From: Minisyncoccota bacterium
Lineage (GTDB): Bacteria > Patescibacteriota > Minisyncoccia > Phycocordibacterales > CAIJYI01
Assembly: GCA_023229825.1 (NCBI GenBank)
Contig: JALNYN010000001.1
Span: 62,001-126,000, forward strand
Length of the DNA: 64,000 nt
Direction of reading: 5' to 3'
Shown: positions 37,987-47,600 of the stretch, in pieces
How positions within the stretch are numbered: the stretch's first letter is position 1
Layout: the number at the start of each line of letters is the position of its first letter
The notes under the pieces: model-generated
Told to the model about the DNA's origin: nothing
The model's database searches: none
The model's input: the letters and a program-made list of their open reading frames with translations, nothing else
Position numbers and translations under genes: made by a program

Positions 37987-39777
37987 ATGAAATACGATCT
38001 CTCGATCTTAATCCCCGCGCGCAACGAAGAATTTCTCAAACGAACCATTGAGGATATCTTGTCGAATATAGAAGGGAACACGGAAATCATCGCCGTTCTC
38101 GACGGGTATCAAACGGAATTGCCTGCCGACGAGCGTCTCCGCGTGATCTATAATCCTGAGGCATTGGGGCAGCGAGCTGCTACGAATCAAGCATGCAAGC
38201 TTTCAAAAGCGAAGTACGTCATGAAAGCCGATGCTCATTGCGCTTTCGACAAAGGGTTCGATGTCAAAATGATAAAAGAAATGCATGATGATTGGACGAT
38301 GATACCGGTCATGCGCAATTTGCACGCATTCAACTGGAAGTGTCCGGATGGTCATACGAGATATCAGGGTCCGAGCGGTCCATGTACGGAGCCGGGATGC
38401 GGAAAGCCTACCGTCAAAGATGTGGTATGGATCGCAAAAACAAATCCACAGAGCGTTTCGTATTGTTTCGACGAAGAACCGCATTTTCAATATTTCAATG
38501 AATACAAGAAGCGTCCGGGCGTTGGGGGCGATATCACTGAAACGATGTCGATCCAAGGATCATGCTTCATGCTCACGCGCGAAAAATACTGGGAGCTCAA
38601 TATTTCTGATGAGATGCTCGGTTCGTGGGGTTCGCAGGGGATCGAAGTGGCGTGCAAAACGTGGCTTTCCGGCGGACGCGTCGTCGTCAATCATAAAACG
38701 TGGTATGCCCACATGTTCCGAACGCAGGGCGGCGATTTCGGGTTTCCTTACGAAAATCCGGGAAGGAAAGTTCAGCATGCAAAACAGACCGTAAAAGAAT
38801 TATTTTTTGATAACAAATGGGAGAAGCAGATCTATCCTCTCTCGTGGCTTTTGGAAAAGTTTTGGCCGGTGCCGGGATGGAGCGAAGCCTCGCGTGAAAA
38901 GCTCAAGGCATGGCCGTTGCAGAACGGAAAAACGACGTCGTCCGTCATTCCGGCCCCCTCCTTCGCTAAAGCTACGCAGGGCGAGCGTGAGCCGGAAAAC
39001 GTGGATCCCGGGTCTCGGCCCGGGATGACGACCGTCCGTCATTCCGTCCGCCAGCTGGCGGATGATCCGGAATCCACGTCCGGCGTCGTCGCGAGCGAAC
39101 CCACCGTCGGTTTGATCTATTATACCGACAACCAGATCGACGAAAAGATCATGCACGCGTGCCAAAAACAGCTCTTGAAAGCGGCGGGCGGCAAAAAGAT
39201 CGTGAGCGCATCGTTAAAACCGATGGACTTTGGTCAGAACATCGCTCTCCCTCTCGAAAGGGGATATCTGACCATGTTCAAACAGATCCTTATCGCGCTT
39301 GAAGTGCTTGATACGGATGTGGTATTTTTCTGCGAGCACGATGTGTTGTATCACCCTTCGCATTTTGATTTTATACCTCGCGACCGAAACATCTGGTATT
39401 ACAACGGCAACGTTTGGGTACTGCGCGCGTCCGACGGTTTCGCTTTGCACTACAACTTAAGCCCGCTTTCAGGGTTGTGTGTGTATCGCGATATTGCCAT
39501 CAAACATTATCAGGAACGGATCAATTTGGTAGAAAAGATCGGATTTTCTTACAACATCGGCTTCGAACCGATGACTCATCACCGGATAAAATGGGAACAC
39601 TCGTATAGTTTCGAGGTCTGGAATTCTTCCGCGCCGAATATCGATATCAAACACGGAAAAAATCTTACGCGCGCACGGTGGACGCAGGATAAATTCCGAA
39701 GAAAACCGACCGACTGGACGGAAGCGACTATCGACACTATTCCCGGATGGAACAATATACGGAAGTTGTTGGAGTAG
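37987..39777 (+). CDS. Two-domain glycosyltransferase fusion with repeat-derived linker, 596 aa
   Basis: N-terminal half (1-315): GT-A enzyme of the 29592 type (MKYDLSILIPARNEEFLKRTI, IIAVLDGYQT, AKYVMKADAHCAFDKGFD) with an inserted Cys cluster, CPDGHTRYQGPSGPCTEPGCG, that may bind zinc. C-terminal half (about 368-596): VGLIYYTDNQIDEKIMHACQKQLL...TDVVFFCEHDVLYHPSHFDF, homologous to the free gene at 40680. The linker (about 318-366: SSVIPAPSFAKATQGEREPE...) is a translated REP element (DNA 38938-39083). It seems that two genes were joined when their palindromic spacer became readable. An in-frame ATG at 37969 is the alternative start. Confidence 0.85.
   Translation: MKYDLSILIPARNEEFLKRTIEDILSNIEGNTEIIAVLDGYQTELPADERLRVIYNPEALGQRAATNQACKLSKAKYVMKADAHCAFDKGFDVKMIKEMHDDWTMIPVMRNLHAFNWKCPDGHTRYQGPSGPCTEPGCGKPTVKDVVWIAKTNPQSVSYCFDEEPHFQYFNEYKKRPGVGGDITETMSIQGSCFMLTREKYWELNISDEMLGSWGSQGIEVACKTWLSGGRVVVNHKTWYAHMFRTQGGDFGFPYENPGRKVQHAKQTVKELFFDNKWEKQIYPLSWLLEKFWPVPGWSEASREKLKAWPLQNGKTTSSVIPAPSFAKATQGEREPENVDPGSRPGMTTVRHSVRQLADDPESTSGVVASEPTVGLIYYTDNQIDEKIMHACQKQLLKAAGGKKIVSASLKPMDFGQNIALPLERGYLTMFKQILIALEVLDTDVVFFCEHDVLYHPSHFDFIPRDRNIWYYNGNVWVLRASDGFALHYNLSPLSGLCVYRDIAIKHYQERINLVEKIGFSYNIGFEPMTHHRIKWEHSYSFEVWNSSAPNIDIKHGKNLTRARWTQDKFRRKPTDWTEATIDTIPGWNNIRKLLE
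38938..39083. repeat. REP elements inside a coding sequence
   Basis: Units CGTCATTCCGGCCCC, CCTTCGCTAAAGCTACGCAG, CGTGGATCCCGGGTCTCGGC, CCCGGGATGACG and GATGATCCGGAATCCACGTC are typical members of the spacer palindrome family but are translated in frame here. Confidence 0.8.
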
Positions 39778-39824
39778 GACGAAACGAGAATAGAAAATGG
39801 AAAATAGATAATGGACGGAAGACA

Positions 39825-39925
39825 ACGTGGATTCCGGGTCAAGCCCGGAATGACAGAAAGGTGGTGTAAGCACACCTTATCGTCGTCATTCCGGGCAACG
39901 ACCCGGAATCCACGTCGTCCGTCAA
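39825..39925. repeat. REP-like palindromes
   Basis: ACGTGGATTCCGGGTCAAGCCCGGAATGACAG and its inverted counterpart CGTCATTCCGGGCAACGACCCGGAATCCACGTC flank about 25 nt of unique sequence. Confidence 0.75.
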
Positions 39926-39936
39926 TGTAAAAAAAT

Positions 39937-40257
39937 ATGAAAACAGGGTTTGTGTACATTCTCGCTAGTAAGAAAAATGGAACTCTCTACGTGGGGGTGA
40001 CATCGAATCTGCAAAAACGCATTTACGAACACAAAAACAACGCCGTTCCGGGATTTACTCAAAAATACAAAGTTCACGATTTAGTATATTTTGAAAGCGG
40101 GGACGAAATTCGCGGTGCGATCGAAAGAGAAAAGGAAATTAAAGGCTGGAAACGAGAATGGAAAATACAGCTCATAGAAAAAGAAAATCCCGAGTGGAAA
40201 GATCTGTACGGCGAATTGACGGAAGACGACGTGGATTCCGGGTCAAGCCCGGAATGA
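39937..40257 (+). CDS. GIY-YIG nuclease-domain protein, 106 aa
   Basis: UvrC-type small GIY-YIG protein: GFVYILASKKNGTLYVGVTSNLQKRIYEHKNN has the GIY-like VYIL and the YVG signature, the conserved Arg, and a downstream Glu. KYKVHDLVYFESGDEIRGAIEREKEIKGWKREWK follows. Such solo proteins are common next to repeats, and their role is unclear. The last ten codons and the stop (EDDVDSGSSPE) are made from a REP palindrome, so the gene has been capped by a repeat insertion. Confidence 0.9.
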   Translation: MKTGFVYILASKKNGTLYVGVTSNLQKRIYEHKNNAVPGFTQKYKVHDLVYFESGDEIRGAIEREKEIKGWKREWKIQLIEKENPEWKDLYGELTEDDVDSGSSPE

Positions 40258-40665
40258 CGAAGAAAAACGAAAACATACAACGAACGAACGTGGATTCCGG
40301 ATCAGGTCCGGAATGACGGGTTGGAGGGTAGTCCCACCGCCATCGTCATCCCGGGCCGGGACCCGGGATCCACGGAGAGCGATGACACGACGTGGATGTC
40401 AGGATCGCGCTCGCCATGCCGTAGCCTTTGGCGAAGGATGGGTCCGGAATGACGAATAGGTAAGAGGGTCTCATGTTATCGTCATCCCGGGCCGGGACCC
40501 GGGATCCACGGAGAGCGATGACACGACGTGGATGTCAGGATCGCGCTCGCCATGCCGTAGCCTTTGGCGAAGGATGGGTCCGGAATGACGGATAGGTAAG
40601 AGGGTCTCATGTTATCGTCATCCCGGGCCGGGACCCGGGATCCACGTCCGTCGTCGACGTAGTGA
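40225..40665. repeat. Tandem composite REP array (136-nt unit)
   Basis: A unit containing GATCCACGGAGAGCGATGACACGACGTGG, CGCTCGCCATGCCGTAGCC, GGTCCGGAATGACG and GAGGGTCTCATGTTATCGTCATCCCGGGCC is present twice with a third partial start. The CACG landmarks fall at 40371, 40507 and 40643, giving a 136 nt period. No gene. Confidence 0.8.
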
Positions 40666-40679
40666 AAAATTTTAAGATC

Positions 40680-41387
40680 ATGGAAGATACTAATCAACAA
40701 CAAAAACCGAGCGTGGGGCTCATTTATTATACTGATAATCGTCTTCTGGATCGGATAATGAACGCGTGTCAAAAACAGCTTTTGATCGCGGCGGAAGGGA
40801 AGAAGATCGTCAGCTGTTCGCTTCAGCCGATCGATTTTGGACGGAATATCGTTCTTCCTCTGCAAAGAGGCCGCCTTACGATGTTCAAGCAAATTCTCGC
40901 GGCGCTGGAAGCGCTCGACACAGATGTGGTGTTTTTCTGCGAACATGATGTACTGTATCATCCGTCGCATTTTGATTTTATTCCGCCTGATCGAAACGTG
41001 TGGTACTACAACGGAAATTATTGGTTTTTGCGTTTTCTTGACGGATTCGCTTTGCATTATGATGCGACGCCGCTTTCGGGATTATGCGTGTATCGCGATA
41101 TCGCTGTTTTGCACTACCGCGAAAGAATTGCGATGGTCGAGAAGAAAGGCTTCGACCACAACATGGGGTATGAGCCGATGACCCACAAGAGAATACCATG
41201 GGTGAACGACTACGATTCGGAGATCCGCCAGTCCGCTTTGCCGAATATCGATATCAAGCACGGAAAGAATTTTACCCGCATGAGGTGGTCGCTCACGGAA
41301 AAATTTTACGACGCGCCGACCGGGTGGAAGGAGGCGGATATTGATACTATTCCGGGATGGAATAATGTGCGGAAGTTGTTGGAATAG
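40680..41387 (+). CDS. Glycosyltransferase-like protein, 235 aa
   Basis: From ATG 40680 (a GTG 18 nt upstream is possible): VGLIYYTDNRLLDRIMNACQKQLLIAAEGKKIVSCSLQPIDFGRNI, then MFKQILAALEALDTDVVFFCEHDVLYHPSHFDFIP with the acidic CEHDVLY motif that could bind a nucleotide-sugar metal. The text is close to the C-terminal half of the 37987 fusion, showing that this module exists both free and fused. Family name not known to me, but a GT-A-like fold is likely. Confidence 0.75.
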   Translation: MEDTNQQQKPSVGLIYYTDNRLLDRIMNACQKQLLIAAEGKKIVSCSLQPIDFGRNIVLPLQRGRLTMFKQILAALEALDTDVVFFCEHDVLYHPSHFDFIPPDRNVWYYNGNYWFLRFLDGFALHYDATPLSGLCVYRDIAVLHYRERIAMVEKKGFDHNMGYEPMTHKRIPWVNDYDSEIRQSALPNIDIKHGKNFTRMRWSLTEKFYDAPTGWKEADIDTIPGWNNVRKLLE

Positions 41388-41436
41388 GCGAGTTAGTAGT
41401 TAGTAGATAGTAGTTAGTAGACGGATTGCCGGACGA

Positions 41437-41520
41437 GGGTCTCCGACCCCGCAACGGGGTCGGAGACCCCGTCGGGCGACAAGATCTGGATTCCGGATCG
41501 CGGTCCGGAATGACGGTTGG
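41437..41520. repeat. 15-bp GC hairpin and REP palindrome upstream of the giant gene
   Basis: GGGTCTCCGACCCCG (41437-41451) pairs perfectly with CGGGGTCGGAGACCC (41454-41468), without a T run. It is followed by GGATTCCGGATCGCGGTCCGGAATGACGG. Confidence 0.7.
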
Positions 41521-41562
41521 GAGATAGTACGCTTGCGTCCGTCAGTTCGTTCGAATCGCACA

Positions 41563-41591
41563 TTGGGTGAAATGAAAAAATATATTATAAT
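41563..41591 (+). promoter_or_regulatory. Promoter of the giant-protein gene
   Basis: TTGGGT (41563-41568), 17 nt, TATAAT (41586-41591). The leader is about 70 nt and includes two very short open frames. GGCGGGG lies just before the ATG at 41670. Confidence 0.6.
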
Positions 41592-41669
41592 AATGAGAAT
41601 GGGATAGATGTGCGTGAAAAGTTAAAGAGATCAATAAAAGAAAAATCCGTTGAATAAAACGGCGGGGAT

Positions 41670-44600
41670 ATGCTGGCTAGTAATCCGGAGATCAATAAGA
41701 AATATCGTCAAACACTGAATACTTACATTCAGGATGTTAAACGTGACTGGAGAGACCGCATTGAAACCGAGATAGGAGACATAAAAACCGCTGATTCGTT
41801 CCTTCCGCAAGTTAAGATCAAACGGTGGGATAATGAAGTAAACTTTTCCGTTCGCCTTGTTCACAACGAGAAACGGCCGTCCATTAGCGTGGAAGGGGAG
41901 AAGATAAAATGGAAAGGCGCCGATGTCGAAGCGCATTTCTATGACATCAATAACAAAGAGCACCCCGAGGGTGCGAGCGAGTTTGAGGTCGTTCTTAAGA
42001 AAAAGCCGAAAACAAACCGAGTTGAATTTACGCTCAATACGAAGGGGTTGGATTTTTTCTATCAGCCGGATCTGTCGGATCGGGATAAAGACAAAGGTTC
42101 TGTTCGTCCTGAAAACGTTATCGGGTCATATGCCGTTTATGCTTCCGAAAATAAAATAAATTATCTCGGGGGCAAAGAATATAAGAGCGGAAAGGTAGGA
42201 CATATCTTCAGACCAAAAATTGTCGATTCGGCGGGAAAGGAAGTATGGGGAGACTTGAATGTCGATACGGCGAAGGGAATTCTCTCGGTCACTATCCCGC
42301 AGGACTTCTTGGATAAAGCGGTATATCCGGTGCATCACGCGGCCGGATTGACGTTTGGGTATACGACCATCCCGACAACTTCTTGGGCGCATTGGCTAGC
42401 CGGTAATGGGGAGGTTGTTGCCGCTGAACTCGGAGCGGCGCCGAATACCGGCACATTAAATTATATTTCTTGGTGCTTATTTGCGGGTGCTGCTCCGATA
42501 ACCGTAAAAACCGCCGTTTATAGTAATAATGCGGGCGTACCTCTTACAAGATTAGGTTACGATACCAACACTACTACAGTAACTGACAATGCGTCTCCCG
42601 GTACTTTTGTTCAGTCGGCAGATGATTATAATCTTGCTATAACATCTGGCACGGCATATTGGGCGGGTCTTGGAAGTGTCAGTGCTCAATGTGGTATCGG
42701 TTATGACACCGCATCAGGATGGGATTTGTATTTTGATAATGTGGGAACCCTGCCCGCGACTTGGACAGATTATACGTATGACCATGAAATAAATAAGAGA
42801 TATGGAGTTTATGCGACCTATTTTGCCAACTCACCTTCGCTTTCTCCATCAAGCTCAAAAAGTCCATCGCTTTCTCCTTCAAGTTCTAAAAGTCCTTCAC
42901 TCTCACCAAGTTCCTCAAAATCACCATCGCTTTCCCCTTCGAGTTCAAAAAGCCCTTCGCTCTCACCTTCAAGTTCAAAAAGTCCATCACTCTCACCCAG
43001 TTCATCGGTAAGCCCGTCAACTCCGCCGGCCGCGACGGTCACATTTTTGGAACCGGGTAGCGATGCGACAAAAAGTCTTAATCTTTTTTATACTTCGAGC
43101 GCAACGAACGGCACGATCGCATCCGTTGATACGCAGCAGAAAGACGGTACCAGTTCGATACAATGCAGCATAACGTCAACAGGAGGACAAGCCTTTACCT
43201 ATACAGACAGTGATGTCTGTTCCGATGCGGGAACAAGAATATCGGTTTGGGTGCGATTTTCCACAGTTACGCCTTCCACTGCGGGGATATTTTTGTCTGC
43301 GATAAAAAATTTGGATTCCGGCAATATTTTGTGTGTTGGTTTGGATACGGATGGAACATTACTACTTCAGGGAAGGGCGTGCACCGCCAAATCCGGTACA
43401 ACCGGTCTTTCCGCCGATACGTGGTATCGGATCACTTTGTCATATGTCATTACTTCATCCAGCAATTGGACGGCAAAAGTTTTTCTCAACGGGTCCCTTG
43501 AAATAACGTCGACGAACGTTGATGGAACGCTCTCGGCGGTTACTACGGGCGCAGTAGAATTGGGAATGTATGCTAATGCGAATTTCTCCGCATTCACTTC
43601 CAGTCCGATAATGACTGTTTGGTACGACAGCTTGTATGTTGATGACGGAACGGGAATAGATGACCCGGGAAATATACACGTCACCGCAAAACGTCCGGTT
43701 TCAAACGGAACAGCGGTGGAGTTCACGACGCAGATAGGGTCTGGCGGTTCAGGATACGGCACTGGACATACTCCTCAGGTGAATGAGCGGCCTTTGGCTG
43801 CCGGAAATGGCTGGTCTATAAGCACCACGACGAAAAAAACGGAGGAATATTCAGTTGAGGGATTGTCGGTTGGAGATGTTGATTTGACCGGGTCGACGAT
43901 CGTCGACTATATGGGCTGGATTTATGCAAATGTCGATTCAACATTAAATAGTCCGGTCCATAACATCATCGTAGGCGGGACGGCAACTGCCGTAACGATG
44001 AGTACATCGGGGACCAGTTATTGGAAGATCAAGGGATCCTCGGTGTATCCTTCAGGAAATACGGATATCGGAATGGATGCGCAGTATACGACGACCCCTC
44101 ATCTTACTCGCTTGTTCGAGGGCGGAATTATCGTCGCGTATGTTCCGTCAGGAAATTCGCCGAGCCTCAGTCCTTCCAGCTCGAAATCACCATCGCTCTC
44201 GCCATCGAGCTCGAAAAGTCCATCGCTCTCGCCGAGTGCATCTACTTCTCCGAGTTCTTCGGTCAGTCCTTCGGTTCCCGCTGCGGGTACGGTCACTTTC
44301 CTCGAGCCAGGTACTGATCTGACGAAAGATATTACGCTTTATCGGAACACGGTCGTTACCAATGGAACCATCGCGTCCGATGATACTCAGCAGAAAGACG
44401 GAACCAGCTCGTTTAAATCGGATGTGACGGTGGTGGGGGGGAAGGGGTACGCGTATACGCCGAACGGCGTCTGCGCCGATGCTGGTACGAGAATCTCGGT
44501 TTGGGTGAGATTATCGACCGCTACGCCTTCAACCGGAACAAAATTTATTACCGCAGAACAAGCCGATGACGGCACGGAAATTTTATGCGTGGGATTGAAT

Positions 44601-47600
44601 ACGAGCGGGAATCTGGTGATCCAAGGAAGAGGCTGTACCGCTCAGACAGGAGGAACCGGTCTTTCAGCCAATACTTGGTATCGGATCACGCTGTCTTATG
44701 TTCTTACCAGCACTTCTAATTGGACAGCTAAAGTATTTCTCAATGGAAGCCTTGAGATAACTTCGACCAATGCCGATGGAACGCTCTCTTTTGTTACCAC
44801 CAGCGTTTTAAATCTGGGAATTGCGGCGAATGCCGCGCTGAGCGAATTCACGTCATCGGCGGCAATGAGCGTTTGGTTCGATAATGTCTATGTCGACAGC
44901 GAATCTACTTTAAATGATACTGGAGACGTCCGCGTTACGGCAAAGCGGGCGGTTTCAAACGGTACGGCTGTCGAATTCACAACTCAGATCGGTTCCGGCG
45001 GATCAGGATACGGTACCGGACATTCACCGCAAGTGAATGAACGGCCGTTGTCGCTGACAAACGGCTGGTCCATCAGCACGACGACGAAAAAAACTGAAGA
45101 ATATTCGGTGGAGGGATTATCCGTGGGAGATGTCGATCTGACGAGCGCCACCATCATCGATTACATGGGTTGGATCCGGGCGAATGTCGACTCAACGGCA
45201 AACAGTCCGGTTCATCATATTATCGTGGGCGGCACGGCAACCGCGGTAACGATGAGTACGTCGGCGCTTTCATATTTCGCAGTGAAGGGTTCCTCGACCT
45301 ATCCGTCGGGAAATACCGATATTGGTATCGATGCTCAATATACGACGACGCCTCATCTTACGCGTTTGTATGAGTGCGGTATCGCCGTCGCATACTTTTC
45401 TTTCGGATCGCCGAGCTTAAGTCCGTCTGCGTCGACATCGCCGTCCAGTTCCAAAAGTCCGTCGCTCTCGCCAAGTTCTTCCACTTCACCATCGAGCTCA
45501 AAAAGTCCTTCGCTTTCGCCGAGCTCCAGTACTTCTCCCTCCAGTTCAAAATCACCGTCGCTTTCTCCTTCGAGTTCCAAAAGTCCATCGCTCTCGCCGA
45601 GTTCCAGTACCTCGCCTTCCAGCTCTCAATCCCCGAGCTTAAGTCCTTCCACTTCACAATCTCCTTCCAGTTCCAAGAGTCCATCGCTTTCACCGAGCTC
45701 AAGTAAATCGCCGTCGCTCTCTCCATCCAGTTCAAAATCTCCATCATTATCACCGTCAACAAGTTTAAGCCCGTCTTCTTCAAAATCACCGTCGCTCTCG
45801 CCGTCGAGTTCGACCAGCCCATCATCGTCCGTAAGCCCGTCGCTTTCACCCTCGAGCAGTCAGAGCCCGTCTTCTTCCGTGTCTCCGTCGCTTAGTCCTT
45901 CCAGTTCGAAATCACCCTCACTTTCTCCGAGCGCGTCAGCTTCACCGTCGCTCTCGCCGTCGAGTTCGACCAGCCCATCATCGTCCGCAAGTCCATCGCT
46001 TTCTCCGTCAAGCAGTCAGAGCCCGAGCTCATCGGCTTCGCCATCGCTCTCTCCATCCAGTTCAAAATCTCCATCGCTTTCACCCTCAAGTTCGGGAAGT
46101 CCATCGCTATCACCCTCGAGCAGTACGAGTCCGAGCGCCTCTGCTTCTCCTTCGCTTAGCCCTTCCAGTTCGAAATCACCATCACTTTCACCGAGCGCCT
46201 CGCAAAGCCCGAGTTTGTCACCGAGCTCAAGTGTGAGCCCGAGCTCATCCGCATCACCGTCGCTTTCACCGAGCGTATCAGAATCACCCTCGCTTTCGCC
46301 GTCGGCCTCACTTTCGCCCTCGCTTTCACCGAGCGCATCGGCCTCGCCATCTCTTTCACCGAGTGCCTCGCAAAGCCCGTCAATTCCGCCTCCGCCGGTC
46401 GTTACCTTCCTTGAACCGGGAACCGATGCGACCAAAGATCTTTCTCTGTTCTACAACTCTTCCGCAACCAACGGAACGATCACATCAGACGATACAGAGC
46501 CGCATGACGGGATCTGTTCCATTAAATCCGACATTACTTCGACGGGGGGAAACGCAAGCGTTTGTACTCCTAACGATGCTTGCGCCACAGCCGGATCGAG
46601 AGTGTCGGTTTGGGTGAAATTTTCGACCGTCACTCCGTCAGCTCGGAGTAAGTTCCTGTCGATACAAAGGGCGAACGAGACTCATGAAGTGCTTGGCATC
46701 GGTCTCAACACGGATGGAACCCTTATCTTTCAGGCGCGCGGCTGTACCGGCAAGCTCGGCACCACTGGTCTTTCGGCAGATACTTGGCACCGAATTTCAT
46801 TGTCGTATTCCATTTATTCCGCTACCAGTTGGTCGGCAAAAGTGTACTTGAACGGTAATCTTGAGATTACCTCGACAAACGCTGACGGGACGCTTCCTTT
46901 CACGGATCTCAGCCAAGCTTCGTTCGGTATACGCCCCACGGCTGCATTTTCTTACTTCACATCATCTGCGGTAATGAGCGTGTGGTATTCCGGTATATAC
47001 GTCGACAGCGGAAGCGATCTTGCCGATACGGGAAGTATTCACGTTTCGGCAAAGCGGCCGGCATCGAACGGAACGTCGGTAGACTTTACCACACAGATCG
47101 GCTCCGGAGGTTCAGGGTATGGAACGGGACACTCTCCGCAGGTCAATGAAAGGCCTCTCTCTGAGACAAATGGTTGGTCTATAAGTACGACGACGAAGAA
47201 AACGGAGGAATATTCAGTCGAAGGACTTTCTGTGGGCGATATCGACATGACGGATGCCGTGATCGTCGATTATATGGGTTGGATGAGAGCCTCCGTTGAT
47301 TCAACCGCCGATAGTCCGAATCATAACATAATCGTCGGAGGAACAACTTTCTCCAAGACTCTTTCAACATCGTACGCAACGTATCTCCAGATGGCGGGTT
47401 CTTCGACATACCCTTCAGGGAATACGGATATCGGAATCGATGCGCAGTATACGGGTGTCGCACATGTCACTAATTTGGCGGAATGCGGACTTATCTTCGC
47501 TTACACTCTTCCGAATGGGTCTTCATCAAATTCGCCAAGCTTGAGCCCTTCCGCTTCACAATCGCCATCGCTTTCTCCGAGCACATCGACTTCACCGTCT

